Below the pieces are notes generated by a model, which saw only the letters and a list, made by a program, of their open reading frames with translations, made no database searches and was not told the origin of the DNA. The position numbers and the translations under genes were made by a program. Shown one piece after another: positions 48,481-61,955 of a DNA stretch of 64,000 nucleotides. Each line of letters starts with the position of its first letter. Position 1 is the stretch's first letter. The DNA comes from Climacium dendroides (lineage: Eukaryota > Streptophyta > Bryopsida > Hypnales > Climaciaceae). The DNA lies in contig OX467083.1 of NCBI GenBank assembly GCA_950106755.1, positions 49,924,555-49,988,554 on the forward strand, in the 5' to 3' direction.

Positions 48481-49599
48481 TACAAAAATCCACATCTTTT
48501 AATGATACATTTGTAATTTCAAATGGAGTTGTAAGCACAACTATTGAAAAGGGTTGCATTGGAGAAGGAAAGAACACCACTTTAGCCCTGCCTGGAGACA
48601 ACACAAACTATGTGTTGGTTGTTGACGAGTGACGAGCTCACAACATTCAAATTTTTTTATTATTTTTTTAATTTTATGGAAAGTCTCTACATTTAAACTT
48701 TTCTCTACCATTAGGATTGTAAGAATAGCCCCCTCAAAAAAAAGTTGAATGTACACAGTCATTGTAATGGAATTTTTTTGACAATGTGACCTTCAAATTT
48801 TTTTGCCATACTATATGCAAGATGAATTGCTAAGGTATGAAATTTGGCAAACCTACTCCTAACATATCTTTTCACTTGAATCCATGAAGCTCAATGATAG
48901 TGTAGTGCAAAAATCAAAACAAATAGAGGTCAAAGTGGAGTGAACTAATCCGGCACTAGCCAAAAAAAATTTGAATCCATTTTCATACCCTTTGATCTAC
49001 AATTCCATATTTCCATGCAATCAAACATCATGAAATTTTTTTACAACATACAAGCATACATACATACATCTTAAATGGTAGAATGCCCCCCCTCCAAAAA
49101 TTAGTTTTCAAATTTATGTCTATGCTCCCCCAATGGATAGTTATGGAGTCTTTTTGGCAAAATATAGTCAAGAACTTTGGGGTTTATCCTTGTAAGGACA
49201 ATGCTGACCAAATCATTAGATGAGATTTAATTTTTCTATAGGGTTGCAATTTCTCTTGTATTCCAAGAATGTGGGAATTCAACTACATCAGCAATTTGAT
49301 GTGGTAAAGCGACTACCACATCAAATAATTTAAAATAATTTTTAATTTTTAATTAATTTTTAATTTAAAATAAATTTTTAAAAATTTATTTTATTGTTAT
49401 TTTAAATTCTGGCTAGTAGTGGCTAGTTCCCAACATTCATTGGACCACTTGCATTATATGATGCATTATGACAACTTAGTATGGAATTAGAATTGAAAGG
49501 GTGGAAATTGGGTTGAAAGGCCCTAATCTTATCACAACATTGAATACCATTATGTGGTTTCCACTCATGGCAAAAGACTCATTTATTATTCTATGATCT
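48481..49599. other. Intergenic, no supported feature
   Basis: AT-rich, with no conserved frame or element boundary. AATTTTTAATT runs lie near 49330-49390. Confidence 0.35.
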
Positions 49600-50390
49600 T
49601 AACCCTTTAATGACTAAGATGTTCTAATTTTCAACGATGAATGAATGCAAACAAGTTTGAAACACACAAAGTATTTATTTTTGTCATTTGTCTAAATGTT
49701 TATAAATTCTTGTATTAGTTTTTGTACATTATACAATATAGGTTTTTGGACCTTAAAAAATTTATGTAATTTAAGGGATATAGGTATGTTTGACTTCAAA
49801 AAATATTTTTTTAGTTAAAAAAATGAATTGTGAAAAAAAACTAGAATAAATTTTTTAAAATAAAAATCTTAAAAATCACCATAATTAGAACCTAATATTT
49901 TGAATTGAAAAAACAAAAATCTTGTGAAAATTGACACACATTCAATCTATGATCAATTTAGATGGGAGTTTCCATTTTTTGTTTGCAAATTTTATTGAAA
50001 ATTATTGGATAGTGTAGTAAAAAATTTAATTATATTATATGGATATGGATATTATATGGATATGGATACAATTTTATGGATATAATAGTATATATCCAAT
50101 TTATTTTCAATTATTGGATAGTGTACTACATATATTCAATTATTGGATTGTGTACTACATATATTCAATTATTGGATAGTGTACTATTTAATATTATATG
50201 GATATGGATATGGACATTATATAGATATGGATATATGTATCACATTTTACAATTTTTAAAAAATATCAACATAAAATTATTATTTTAAATTTCATTTTAT
50301 AATTCATCTTCACAATTTTATCATTCTAAATTCTATTTTATAATGCAAATTCCATAAATTTGAATTACTCATTGGTCTTTAAGGGGTTTA
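49600..50390 (+). repeat. Interspersed repeat R2, copy A
   Basis: A direct, diverged counterpart of 58930-59530. Shared landmarks are a TTCAA...ATGAATG(C/A)A(A/C)ACAA tract, TTGAATTGAAA, TTGC(A/T)(A/T)ATTTTATT, TTAAATTGTATGGATATG-like runs and an ending TTGA(G/A)GG or TTAAGGGG. Copy A contains local tandem units (CAATTATTGGATAGTGTACT, 50080-50195, and GGATATGGATATTATAT). No coding sequence. Confidence 0.6.
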
Positions 50391-51204
50391 GGAATACTTT
50401 GGGATTACCATTGAGACCATGCAGGGAATTAAGGGAGCATCATTTTGAATCCAATTAGACTAAAGTAGTCTTCTTCATGAGGACAACAATGTATATTTTC
50501 CTTTAACTCCCTATATTGTGAGTGTTTTTAACCCTTTATGGACCATTTGTTCCCTTAAGGGACAATTTGGGTCCAAATCGGTTCCTATTGTCTCAATTTG
50601 TAGTGACTTTTTTGAGATTTTTTGAGGTTGTGTAGTTTGTCAAGAGTTTCATGGACATATAATTTTTGTTTAAATCGGATGCCGGATAGAAAAATTATGG
50701 ACAGTTTTTAGCAAATTTACAATTTAGGGGCAGGTTGGGCAATAGAAATTGCTTTGACTTCAAAGTGGGCAGGAAACTTGGATAGCAAGCCCCGCCAAGG
50801 TGGGCAGTGGGTGAAGGCCTAGCACCCGTCTCCCCATGCATCCACAAAAAAATCCACATAGGGAATTAGAATAAGCTTTAGTACTAGGTACTAAGGTTGT
50901 GGCAAGAGGTTTATACTCAAATCAAACAAATCAAATTAAGAAATGTTAAGATGATTTGTCAAGAATCTTTTTTAGAATCTTTAGAGTCTTTTGAATCAAT
51001 AGCAATGTCATTTAACCTTTTGCCTTCAAAAACATAATTTTGATGACCCAAGGAATTGCTTCAATGACATTCGTGGGAGTAAAGGTTGGAGATGTCATTT
51101 TTATATTGAAATCAATTGTCCTCTATAAATCTTCAAAGGATATAGGATAACTTGAAAATGAGAGTTGACTGCTCATTGTCAAAAAATTACAATTATGTAT
51201 GATA
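50391..51204. other. Intergenic, no supported feature
   Basis: Mixed AT-rich DNA with a short GC-richer piece at 50740-50840. No gene, RNA or element boundary recognised. Confidence 0.35.
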
Positions 51205-51545
51205 TAGAATTTTAGACCTCATTTAGCCATAGTAGAATAACTTTTTTCTTAAACTTTGAACTAAAAGAAGTTGGAAAATCTATCTAAGCTTCCTCTCCAA
51301 AAATCTGTTTGATATTTCTAGCCTCTAATTAAAAGTTACACATAGAATTTAGAGAGGATGTTTGAAAACATCAAAAAAATGTTCTTTCCAACCCCTCTCT
51401 GAAATTTGTCCATAACTTTTGATTGGAGGCTAGAAATCTCAAATAGATTTTGAAGAGGAAACTTAGATATATTTCCCAACTTTTTTTTGTAAAATTTCTT
51501 TGAGAAAAGTTATTCTACTATGACTAAATTAGGTCTAAAACTCTA
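51205..51545. repeat. 341-bp fold-back (long hairpin) element
   Basis: 51205-51371 and 51380-51545 are inverted copies of about 166 bp at roughly 80% identity with a loop under 10 bases. Outer pairing is TAGAATTTTAGACCT with AGGTCTAAAACTCTA. Inner pairing includes TTTAGAGAGG with CCTCTCTGAAA. Target duplications are not obvious. It is a fold-back MITE or an old inverted duplication whose transcript would form a long double-stranded stem. Confidence 0.82.
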
Positions 51546-54139
51546 CTTCAAATAAAATTCCTACTTTAATTTGACTTAACTATGAGCGCCAGAGCCCCTA
51601 CTAATTTTGATTTATGTATCCCACATTTTTGTAAATTTTCAGAGAAAGAGAAATGGAATTGGCATCCAATCTAAGTTGTTTCATATTTTTTGGACCTTTG
51701 TGGAATTAGTTACAAATTTTTGGAGTTGATAGAGAAGTAGGTGGATAGAAACACTTGACGAATGGAGTGCATTGTAGGTGGATGATGTGGTGAGGTGAAG
51801 GTTCCAATTTTGAATGCTCATATTTTCCAATTAGTATGGTCACTTTTCATGAAATTTTTACCACATGTTCTCAAACAAGTTAACCCCTAAAGGACCAAAC
51901 AACATTTTTTGGCAACATAGTGATTTTGGGCAGCTCACTACGAATGGAATTTTCATTTTTTTTCACTGAAATTTTCACACAACATGTGTTCAGGGAGTAG
52001 CTCTAAGGCCCAACAATTTTCATAACTTTTGACTACATGGTTAAAAAGTTATTGTATGATATGTAGTTTTCTTTGTTTTGTAGGCAATTCGGGCAGCAAA
52101 AAAACTTCTTTAAAAATCACTTTTTTAAAAAATAAAAATTTGAATTTGGTATTCTAAATTTATTTATATATGTATATCTTTGAATCATTCCATCTTGATT
52201 AATGAAATGAAAGTTACGAGGAGTTTTAGTTGTGGGTAGTTTGAAGGTGGTTACGGAATCTCTACTCTAAAATAAACTTTGAAGTCCTTTATTTAACTCT
52301 ATTTTTTATAATTTTGGAAATAAAAATAATAATTGGGTGTGTATTGTTTATTAAAACATTACAACCATTGGAATTAGCATTTTTCAATTTCATAAATAAA
52401 TCGTCAACAATTTTGTATTTTGAATCATTTTCTACTTCTTTCTACTTTCTATTTTTTTTCCTATATGTTGTACAATTCCAAATGATTTGAAAATTTTCAA
52501 GAATGTAGCCACCTTGCCTTGAAGAATGAATCTAAAGAGTAACCACTATTTTGGACATTTTTTCATAATGATCTGACTTTAAGATGTGCAACTGCCCGAG
52601 TTTTCGCAAGGACAAAAAAAGGATTTTTGTTATCTAATTGCAAAAAGGATTACCAAATTGATATAAGATCCTATGGTTAGATGTATCAAAAACAAATTCA
52701 AAAATTTGGTACTTGTATTAGAGATGGCAATTTTGGAGCATTTTTGGTATAAACATAGTCAAAATCCTTTGGGGGTAAGTACAAGATCCTACGGTTAGAT
52801 TGTTTTAAAAAGTATTTTTTTGGTTTTCTTAGGTGAACACAGTAGCAATGGTAGTTTTGAGTGGTTTTTGACAGAAAACACCCTCAGGGCTTTAGGGGTT
52901 AATTCAAAAATGAGTTGACTAAAATATACATGAAAATTTCTACAATTTATAGTTCTATTGCCAAGAAAATTGCAAATCCAATTAGTCTAAATATGAGCAT
53001 TGATTAGAAGACAACAATGGGTCATCCTACCTTAATATGACTATACATGTTGTTAAATTTCAAATCCTTATTTATGTATTCCATTTTTCTACAATATACA
53101 AATAAAACTTTTTTTATTCAAATGCAATCATATATCTTCCAGAAGGTATATAATACAAAATGCACATAAAAAATTGAAAATTTTACCATTTGTATGTATC
53201 ATAGTATAGAAATCATGGTATAAACTAAATTTCTATTTCATTCTATCTTTAAAACATGTTTATTTTAATTTTCAAGTGGACTAAGAACTAGACTTGGGAA
53301 GCTTCATTTTGTTATTTTTGCTTAAAAGGGAAAAATCGAGTTATGAATTTCAAAATAAAGTTTTAAGAAAAAATTTAGAAATGCCAAAATACATTATATA
53401 GTTACTTGAGGGATTTTTTTATTAGTAGGTGAATACTGCAAACTAGAAATTCATCCATGTGATGTTGTTCATCTATATTCTTAGAGTTTTGTCCTTCCCT
53501 ACATTTTAAATCTATTAAATTTATCTTGCTCTATCTAGATCTTTGCTTGCAAGTATATTTTGTTGTTTGATGTAGTTCATCTAAGCTCTTATTTGATTGA
53601 AGGATCTTTAGATTCTTATATGAATGCTTTTGAACAAGCAATTTGTTACATTCTTGATTTTTATAAATTTGTATATATTATTAGTTTGCTCAATAGTAAA
53701 TTCAAAAGATTATAGGTCCTATAGCTTCTCTGTTGAGTGCACTTATTAGATATTTTATTTTCTAGTCACAATTTAGTTCTACTTTTTATCAATCAAACTT
53801 AAAACTAAACTTATAAGTCTATGCTCTTTCAAAATTTCACATACTCTAATGCTTTACATATAAAGATTTGACTAATGTTTTATTAAAAGTGATTAAGGAG
53901 AGTTACAAAAAGATTTAAAGAAAAAACAACTTGAGAATTCTTTCCAAGGGTGTACTTCCTCTAGTTTCTATATTCGGTGCAGTTTCTTCTATATGTTTTT
54001 AGTTTTTCTTAATTTGCTTCTATCATTTTTCTTTGTTGACTTTTTATAGTTGTCAGACTTACAATGGTCATTACTTGACTTGCACAAATTATAGAGAACT
54101 AAATAGATTAATTAGTGCAGTTGTTAGACTAATCTCCTT
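51546..54139. other. Intergenic repeats, no gene
   Basis: 51640-51740 is related to the palindrome arm at 41535-41640. Phrases such as TTAACCCCTAAAGGACCAAA (51888) and GGGGTTAATTC (52896) recall the R1/R2 families. The rest is unassigned AT-rich DNA. Confidence 0.4.
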
Positions 54140-54665
54140 TATGATTTCTTTTGGTTGCCTAGCTCAATTGGTCCTTGTGTAATTTATTGATACTTTAGGT
54201 TGGTCCCCTTCTAATTCTCAATACTTTGAGCTCGTTGGTCTTTCATCATTTCATGGTGCCTAGACTCGTTGGTTTCTTTTGTCATTTCTTAATACTCTAA
54301 AACTGTGTCTTTGATGATTTCATTTGACATTTGGCTCAATTGATCCTTCATGAATTGCTTTAATGCCTAATTTGATTGATTTCTTTATGATTTTTAGTGT
54401 CTTAGGAGCTCAACGTTTCTTTTGTGATTTATTTTAGAGCATGGATTCACTTGGTATTTCTTGTGATTCTCAATGCTTTAGATTTGTCTCTTTTGTGAAT
54501 TCTTGTAGTGCAAGACTCAAATAGATGTTTGTCATTTCTCCAATGCTTGGTTAGAGTGGTCCTTCTTGTGATTCTCAGTGCTTTAGAAAGTTGTTGGTCT
54601 CTTTGTGATTTCTTGGTGCATAGGCTTACTAGTTTCTTTTGTGATTTTTGATGCTCTAAAGTAGA
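54140..54665 (+). repeat. Degenerate minisatellite, about 40-45 bp units
   Basis: Roughly twelve diverged units share a TTGGT(C/T)T...TTTTGTGATTTCT core followed by CAATGCTTTAGA-like sequence. Spacing is irregular, indicating an old array. The open frame on the opposite strand is a by-product of the repeat. Confidence 0.65.
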
Positions 54666-56319
54666 TGAGAGATGCATGATATATGGTATGGTTTTTCATC
54701 CAATGGATAAAACTGAGAACCCCCCAAAATCCATAGAGCCTCAATATAATGATTTAATTTTCTAATTAGACTTGAATTTGAAACAAAATTTAACATAAAG
54801 AAACTAATTTTGAAACAAAACTTGGCTAATTGGTCCCTCTAAAATAAATTTTAGAATTGAGAATTTAGCCTAAGTTCAAAGCTCTGCTATATCTATGAGT
54901 TCAACAATAAAACCAACACAAAAGGGGACAAGTATTCAAAAATACATAAAATTCAACAACCACATTCAAAACTTCACTATTAATTTAGAAATAAGAGATG
55001 AACTATATCAAAACATGAAAAGGAAGTTGACCAAGGACCGCAATTACATGATAGAGCCCTTGGGAATTTCTCAAAAAATTAAAATTTCCACATTAGAAGC
55101 TAATGCAAGGCACCAAATTCATGAAAATATATACAAAACTTTAAGAAAGAGCCACATGAACATGAAGGTTAAAAGACAATATTTACAAAACATTAGCAAG
55201 TTGATGAGGTTTTCAAATAATTTAAGGAACTCCAAATCCTTCAAGAATTTTACTCTTAAAAACCTAAAAATTTTGAGTGACACTTGCAAAAAAAAAAAAT
55301 TCTACAAAAAAAATTGCCCAAATTGGTCAAAACTTAACAATGCAAAATAAAATCAGATTACAATAAGAAAATGGGATACTTGAGAAGAGGAGAGAGGGGC
55401 ATTTTATGCACTTCCAAAGGTTTCACTTCCTTCTTTTAAATCCAAGATTCTTTTGAGTTTTGACTTTAATTTGCTCCAAAATTTTAAAAAATCAAATTTA
55501 CACCAATTGATTGTTCTAAATTTTGGAAAAAAGTTCCAAATCAAAAATCAATTGTGTTGCATTATTGGATTTAGAAGGAATACATCATACTATGTCACCC
55601 TTCGTATGTATTTTTCCGTTCATTTGAAGTTGTAAAGTCAGTTTAAAGTAAAGCAAACTCCAAATTACATACTATAAAAATCTTGAAATGAAGGGTTTGA
55701 ACTTTGAACTTCTTAAAGAATTAGACTTGCGTGGATTGTCCGAAAAGATTTTTGAAGTAGAAAAAGGTCCTACTTGGACCTTATACAAATGTTGATTGCT
55801 CCTAGAGTGTTGGCCAATAACTTGATCTTCTTAAAAACTAGCTTGTAACTAATTATCGAAGATATCCATTCAAATCCTTGCCACTATCAAAACTCCATGA
55901 AACTTGTTGAGACACTCTATTATCATCCAAAATTTATACTATATTTTTTCTGGGTTTTATCGGAATTTTAAGTATTTTCTAGAATTTTACTCTAGTTGGT
56001 TGCATGAAATTTGCATGTATGGTCATAATCTCCATAGATGTTGCCATGTTTGTAAACATCCAATTAGAAGAATGAGAATTTTATGCGGCTCATAGTTCTA
56101 GCTATTTTAATTCTATGTAAATACCTTACATTCCAATACACTAATGCTTTTTAGCAAAAAACTACTCTATTGTCCATGCTACTTATCCATGATTTTACCA
56201 AGTTGTTTTGGATGTCTGATTTCCTACCCATTTCACAATTTGTGCACTGTAATCAAACATCCATGAACTAAATAAATACAGTGGTCTCATAGGAAAAAGA
56301 AAGGTATTATAGGTAGCCC
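54666..56319. other. Intergenic, no supported gene
   Basis: AT-rich. A 151-codon frame at 54895-55350 is Lys/Asn/Ile-rich with no recognisable domain, and I treat it as chance in AT-rich DNA. Confidence 0.35.
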
Positions 56320-57200
56320 TTCTTCATACAAGACCAAAATGCAAAGTCATTTAGAACGATGAGGAGGGCAAATCCAATAACCTCCCACATGTCTCAAAAT
56401 ATGAAGTTGATTTGATCTTTGTCCTTCAACCACATAGTAGAATGTGACCAACAAGAATTTGGAAACAATGCTTTCAACTCTAGAGAAATGGAAGATTAAC
56501 TTCAAGGACCTAAGGAAGGAGAACTTAGGAGAAACTAGAATATATGCAATCTAGAGTATAGATAGAAAATCATGATGCCATGGTAGTATTGTAGTACAAT
56601 GTCACTACTTTAGATTAGAAAACAATGTCATTGATTACAAAGATGCATAAGGAAAAAATTGAATCTACCAAGAAGCCTTGAGTTTTCTTACTAATTTTTA
56701 TACTAATTGAATGAATATGAAGATGGCTACATCCTCATTAGGACCACCACTTGGCGTGTGCTCCATTCTTTATGATGAAACCATCATGAGATTTATAAGA
56801 TCATGGAGATGGATTGGGTAATGATGATAAATTTTTGAATTTATTATGCAATTCATAGCCCAATTAGTGAGTTGAAAAGGCTCTTCCCACCTAAATTTAT
56901 AAAATCATGGAGATGGATTGGATAATGATAATGAATTTTTGAATTCATCATGCAATTTTTGGCCCAATTAGTCAGTTGAAAAGAATCTTCCCACCCAAGC
57001 TTTTGCATTACGAAGCAGCCTCTTTTACTTCCTAAAGAAAGATTAGCTTAAAGGATCTAGTAAGGTTGAGCCTCATAGAGACACAAGAATGTATGCAACA
57101 TTTGTCGAAGATAGAAAAATATGATGCCAAGGTGGTATTGGAGCAAAATGTCATTACCCTAGATTTGAAAACAAGGCCACTAACATGTGAGCTTCCAATT
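56320..57200 (+). repeat. Local direct duplications
   Basis: A 103-bp unit (ATTTATAA(G/A)ATCATGGAGA ... CTTCCCACC) occurs at 56791 and 56894. A larger segment is also duplicated: 56500-56640 and 57040-57190 share ATATGCAA or GTATGCAA, AAAATC/AAAATATGATGCCA(T/A)GGT(A/G)GTATTG and AATGTCA(C/T)TAC. The short frame at 57066-57269 is part of the duplicated unit. No known protein was recognised. Confidence 0.6.
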
Positions 57201-58929
57201 CATCACTTGGGACTCATTTTTACAAGTCTAAGTGTAGATTTATGTACAAAAGCCCCCCAAAGAGTGTAAAATCAAAATAGGTATGTCACATGCTAATATA
57301 ATATTTGGTCCTAAATTGAGTGTTTTCCCCAAAATAAGCCCAAATCTTGCATGTACATAGGGTAAAAACCCGAAGTTTATACAAATTATGGATATTTAGT
57401 AGAAATTGTCCAAATTGCCTAAATTATCCTTGCATGTGACAAATCATTGTTAAACTGGTCCAAGGAAATCTGTGTGAGAATCCTAAGTTGATTTCCAGAG
57501 AAAGGTTTTAGTTTTCTATTCAATTTCAAGAAATAGTAAAAACTTTAGATGGAAAATTCAAGATGAACCAATGGATGGCATCTACAACTAGATTATAGCG
57601 TTTCAAGGGAGAAATCATGTTAGGAATTCAACGACGCAATCAATTTGTCAAGATTTCCTTCCGTATGAAAGATTCCATGCTCATTGATAATTAAAGGAGA
57701 TGGGTGGATTTGATTCTCCTTCACATGTAGAAATTAAGTAAAAATATGAAGTTGCACATATTTTGTGAAATTCCATGAGAGTTCTACAAATAGTTCCAAA
57801 TTTTTCTAAATAGTCAAAAGATCCTCTTTTGAAAGGTCAACTACCAAAATCCACAATGGGAAATTTGTAAAAATTATCTAGGGTGTGACAAAATCTCACT
57901 AAAAATTAGTGTGTAGTTTCTTTTATGTTAATAAAATGCTCCAACAAGTTTCTTGACATTTCAACAATTTGAAGTACCCAAACTAAAAGTATTCTTCTAA
58001 ACCAACAAATGTGAAAAAGTTTACAAAGTTGAATAGCATTCAGGGGGCATACAAAATCAGAATGAGGTCAAAGTAGGATCGTTTCTCACTCCCTCGACAA
58101 AGTAGTGTTGTAGAAGAGATCATTGACCATAATGGAAATGGTGCAAAGTAACATTGACCATAATCAATTGTCCTCTTGTTTGGAGGCATAAGTGGTTCAT
58201 TATTTTGTATAAACTCTCAATATATTTGAATTGCATTTGGTTAACAATTTTATACCATATGAGTTATTCACTAGAATTAAAGCTTCAATTTTTTTATATG
58301 TATACATTTGTATTCATATCCTTTGATGATTTCAAGTGAATTAATCTTCAACCAAAAGCAAAAATGGACTATTTCTTAGATACTTGATTAGATTCATTGA
58401 TGGAATATAACCATTGGAATATTTTGAAGCGCATGTGGTGATTTCATGAGATACTAGTATGCCTTGTATGTTGCTGCCATAGTTAATACTAGCAGTTGCA
58501 ATCTCTAATATTAAAGACTATAATAGGCCCTTGTCATATTCTCCTTTTTGACCTTTTAAAGTTTTGTCAACATCCTTGAGCTAGTTAAAGATGTCTTAGT
58601 TAGTTAGTATCAAAATTTCAAATGTGACCATTGTAATTGTATAAGGTTCATTTTGTGTGTTTATTTTGTGATCAAGCAATGCTACCAGTTAGGATTTAGA
58701 TTTATGGTTCTCACTATTTTAATTTTTATGCAAGGTTTGATTGGCATTGTGCAAAGGTCGTGCAGAAAAAAGAATTTGGTTGTTGAATGTTGAAACATTT
58801 AGCTAATACTAATACTTTCAACAAAAATAGGATATGATGACTAAGTATGGTTAGTTTTCCAACTAAAATTATTTATAGTATGTCAAAAATCTGAACAATT
58901 TAGAAAATTTGGGAATCATAGCCTTGGTG
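57201..58929. other. Intergenic, no supported feature
   Basis: AT-rich DNA with no conserved frames, RNA genes or element ends detected by eye. Confidence 0.35.
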
Positions 58930-59530
58930 CCAAAAATTAAGATATACTTAGATAATACCCCTTCATTAACTTCTAAAGCACCAAACATTCAAATTTTGAA
59001 CAACAAATGAACACAAACATATTTTGAATACAACAAATCTTTGTTTTTTTTATACATCTATATAGTTGTGATTTTCATGTAAGAAAACTTATAAAATTCT
59101 TCAACTTATTTACACAAATCTTCTATAATTAAAGAAGATTAAATATATTTGACCTCAAAATCTAACTTTTTTAGGTTTTAAAGATGACCCTTTCAAAAAG
59201 ACATCAATAAATAAGTAAAATAAAATTTTAAAAAATTTACCATAATAGACTTCAAATTTTGAATTGAAAGAAAAAAATCTTCTAAAAATTATAAGTACAA
59301 TCAATCTATATTCAATTTTAGATTGGATTTTTAATTTTTGCTTTCAAATTTTATTAAAGGATATTGATAAGCATAGTCATAGATTTAATTGTATGGATAT
59401 GATCTATGCAACTTATTATTTTTACATTTTTTGCTTAATGATGTCATTAAATTATTCTCTGAAGTTGTATTTTATATTACATCTACACAAGTTTGGAAAT
59501 TTAGATTACCCCTAGTCCTTGAGGGATTAA
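58930..59530 (+). repeat. Interspersed repeat R2, copy B
   Basis: A direct relative of 49600-50390 but without its internal tandem expansion. It ends ATTACCCCTAGTCCTTGAGG. The short frames 59264-59604 fall inside it and are not thought to be genes. Confidence 0.6.
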
Positions 59531-60679
59531 AGACTTTTCTTTTGAACTTAGGGTTCAAATATTTTAAGAGTGTTTCATCCAAGTATGGAACCAAATGGTG
59601 GTGAAGTGAGAAAACTAATTATTTTGTTTTGATTGTACAAATACCACCAAGAAAGGGTGTTGTTTTCAACACTTTTAATCCAATAGTAAAGTATCAAAAA
59701 ATGACATGACATGAAATTCTAAACATTTCGACATTTTTTTGACACTAAAGTGTCAATACTAACTATATCATAATTTTTTTTTACATTTTAGTGTTGGAAA
59801 AGGGCTGAAAATTTCTATTGTCAAAAAAATTGTTGTAAATTTTCTTAAAAATGTACCCTGTTTTTTAAATTGATAACCAATTGTACAATGGGCCAACTAA
59901 AAATACAAAACAATTTTTTTCACCTTTTAAAGGAATTTATTTGAAATATTTTTGAAATGTTAACCTTTAAAAAAAATGCAAGAAATGCTAAATAGACATA
60001 TTATCTCGTATAAATTACAAAAGAATCTCTAATTTCACATGTATTATAAGACATTAAGAATTTCCATCACTACCTATAAAATGAGAGGTTCAAATTCCAT
60101 GGCTTTTGTTTTATTTGCAAATAGTTTGGACAACTTGGAAATTGTGGACAAGGGCAAGCAATTTGGATAAAAAGTTCAAGTAGATCTGATTTTTTATTTT
60201 TTATCTTTAGTTTCTTTGCCACATTTTTTGCCATTTTTTTGCCACTTTTCCAATAATCTTTTAGATTTTTTTTTTCTACACTAAATTGTCAAAAACTAAG
60301 ATATTCTTGCAATGTTTTGTGATACTTTAGTGTCAAAAAAAGTATCAAAATTAGTATTCTCTTATATTTTGGTTGATTAAGAAAAGAGAAACTATAATCC
60401 AATAATCAACATGAATAAAGAATTTTAAAGAATGGTTTTGCTATCTAAACTACAATACCTACTAGTCATAGTTGGCACAAAATATTTTCAAAAATAGATG
60501 TTGAAGTTTTGGGGGAATTGTTTTTTCAATTTAAAGAAAAATTGTATGGAAAAAAGAAATCTTCTATTTTCAAGCAAAAGATAAATAAAAGTTTCTAATT
60601 GCAATTAATTATTTAGTAGGGAATGCCAACCTTGACCACTTGGTATTATACACAATCCTTATAGAGTAGCAAAATATTA
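59531..60679. other. Intergenic, possible inverted motif
   Basis: GACACTAAAGTGTCAATACT (59740) and a near-complement around 60320-60350 hint at an old TIR element, but the ends cannot be fixed. Otherwise AT-rich and featureless. Confidence 0.3.
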
Positions 60680-61288
60680 CTCCCTCCATCTCAAATTAAG
60701 TGTCCCATTTGGAGGGTTGTCTCAAATTAAATGCAAAGTTTGCTTTGCATAGCCTCCCAATCACATTGAACAATGTATGTATCACAAGAAAGGTGAGTAG
60801 GTGATTCTTTAGCATGCTGAAAATGAGCTTTCACTATTTGTGGCACCTTATAATTGTTGCCTCCATTGATTTTTATTATTTTTATTATGCCTTGTTGCAA
60901 CAATAAGTAAAAAAAAACTAATTTTGCAACCCTAAATCCTAAATTCACAACCAAATTCCCTAAATTTTTAAATTTCAATCCTATTCCTTTAACCCGTGAG
61001 CGCCCCATAGGCCAAAATGTGGCCTCTTTGACTTAGAAGGTTGCCCTTGTTTGACTGTTATTATCTTTCAAACGGTACAATCTCCACTACCAATCGGTAC
61101 AGTCAATATTTTGTGGATCTCATTTTGAATGGTAGTTTAAGAGGAATGAGTTCCAAAGGGTTTGAATTTCAATGAATTTGAGCTGGGCGCTCAAGGGGTT
61201 AACTCAAACCTCTAAATGTAATGTAAATGTAATGCAAAAACAATTAGAGTGTTCTTCATCTCTTGAGAGTAATTCGGGGTGGAGAGAG
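60680..61288. mobile_element. Probable Stowaway-like element, 609 bp
   Basis: The left end is CTCCCTCCATCTCAAATTA. The right end is the complement of CTCTCTCCACCCCGAATTA (14 of 19 matching). TA lies on both sides (60678-60679 and 61289-61290). The left end also carries a short internal direct repeat of TCTCAAATTAA. No coding sequence is present apart from chance frames. TIR length and divergence make this less certain than the 27576 element. Confidence 0.6.
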
Positions 61289-61322
61289 TATAATTAATTG
61301 ACTAAACAAACCAAACAAATGC

Positions 61323-61411
61323 TATGAATCGTCGAAGTTGAAAGCCGCATTGAACAGTGCGTGCAGTGCAAAATGAAAGTTCAATGCGGCTTTCAACTTC
61401 GACAATTCATA
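61323..61411 (-). ncRNA. Candidate small-RNA hairpin precursor
   Basis: 33-base arms (61323-61355 and 61379-61411) are complementary with a single non-pairing position. On the minus strand that position becomes a G:U pair, so the stem is fully paired there. The loop is 23 bases. Arm core: CGAAGTTGAAAGCCGCATTG. It lies about 540 bp beyond the FAM114 stop and in the same sense, so it could sit in that transcript's 3' region. It could equally be a very small fold-back element. I do not recognise the arm as a known miRNA. Confidence 0.4.
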
Positions 61412-61955
61412 ACTAATACATTGTGTCAGAAGTACAATACAAATGAAGGTGCGACAATCATTATCAATTCAATATTGTGACAAGCTAATTTCGAATGTAA
61501 CACTTCACAGTATTTTCAAATTTCATTTGCTTATCTGCACTGGACATTCCTCAAGTCAAGGGCCAGAGTGGCTGTTCACAAGGAAAAATGTTGAAAATGA
61601 GATTGACCAGATGTCACAGCAGGCAAATTAAGCAAAAAAGACTCCGTCCTCTGTTTCCTAAAGAACATTAACTGTCGCAACCTTAACAGCAGAAATGGAC
61701 AGAGACCTGAGGTATCTAAAAATGCAGAGTACCACAGCCTCTGAAACAAATTAAATTTGCATAATTACAAAGGACAGGAGTTCGTAATAAACAACTATTG
61801 AACAAGGAAGGGGAACAAATCAAAAATCAAAATATCAAAAGCAACCCTCTTATTGTCAGTTCTGTGCAACATGGTGCCTTCAGCTCGACTCTCATAAATT
61901 ATTGGAGAATAATGCATGAATAAAGTGGCTGAGATGCCCAGGCGCCAACTGCTGG

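Noticed and set aside
54895..55350. 151-codon open frame
   Set aside because: Lys/Asn/Ile-rich composition follows the local AT bias, and there is no domain, splice context or homology that I recognise.
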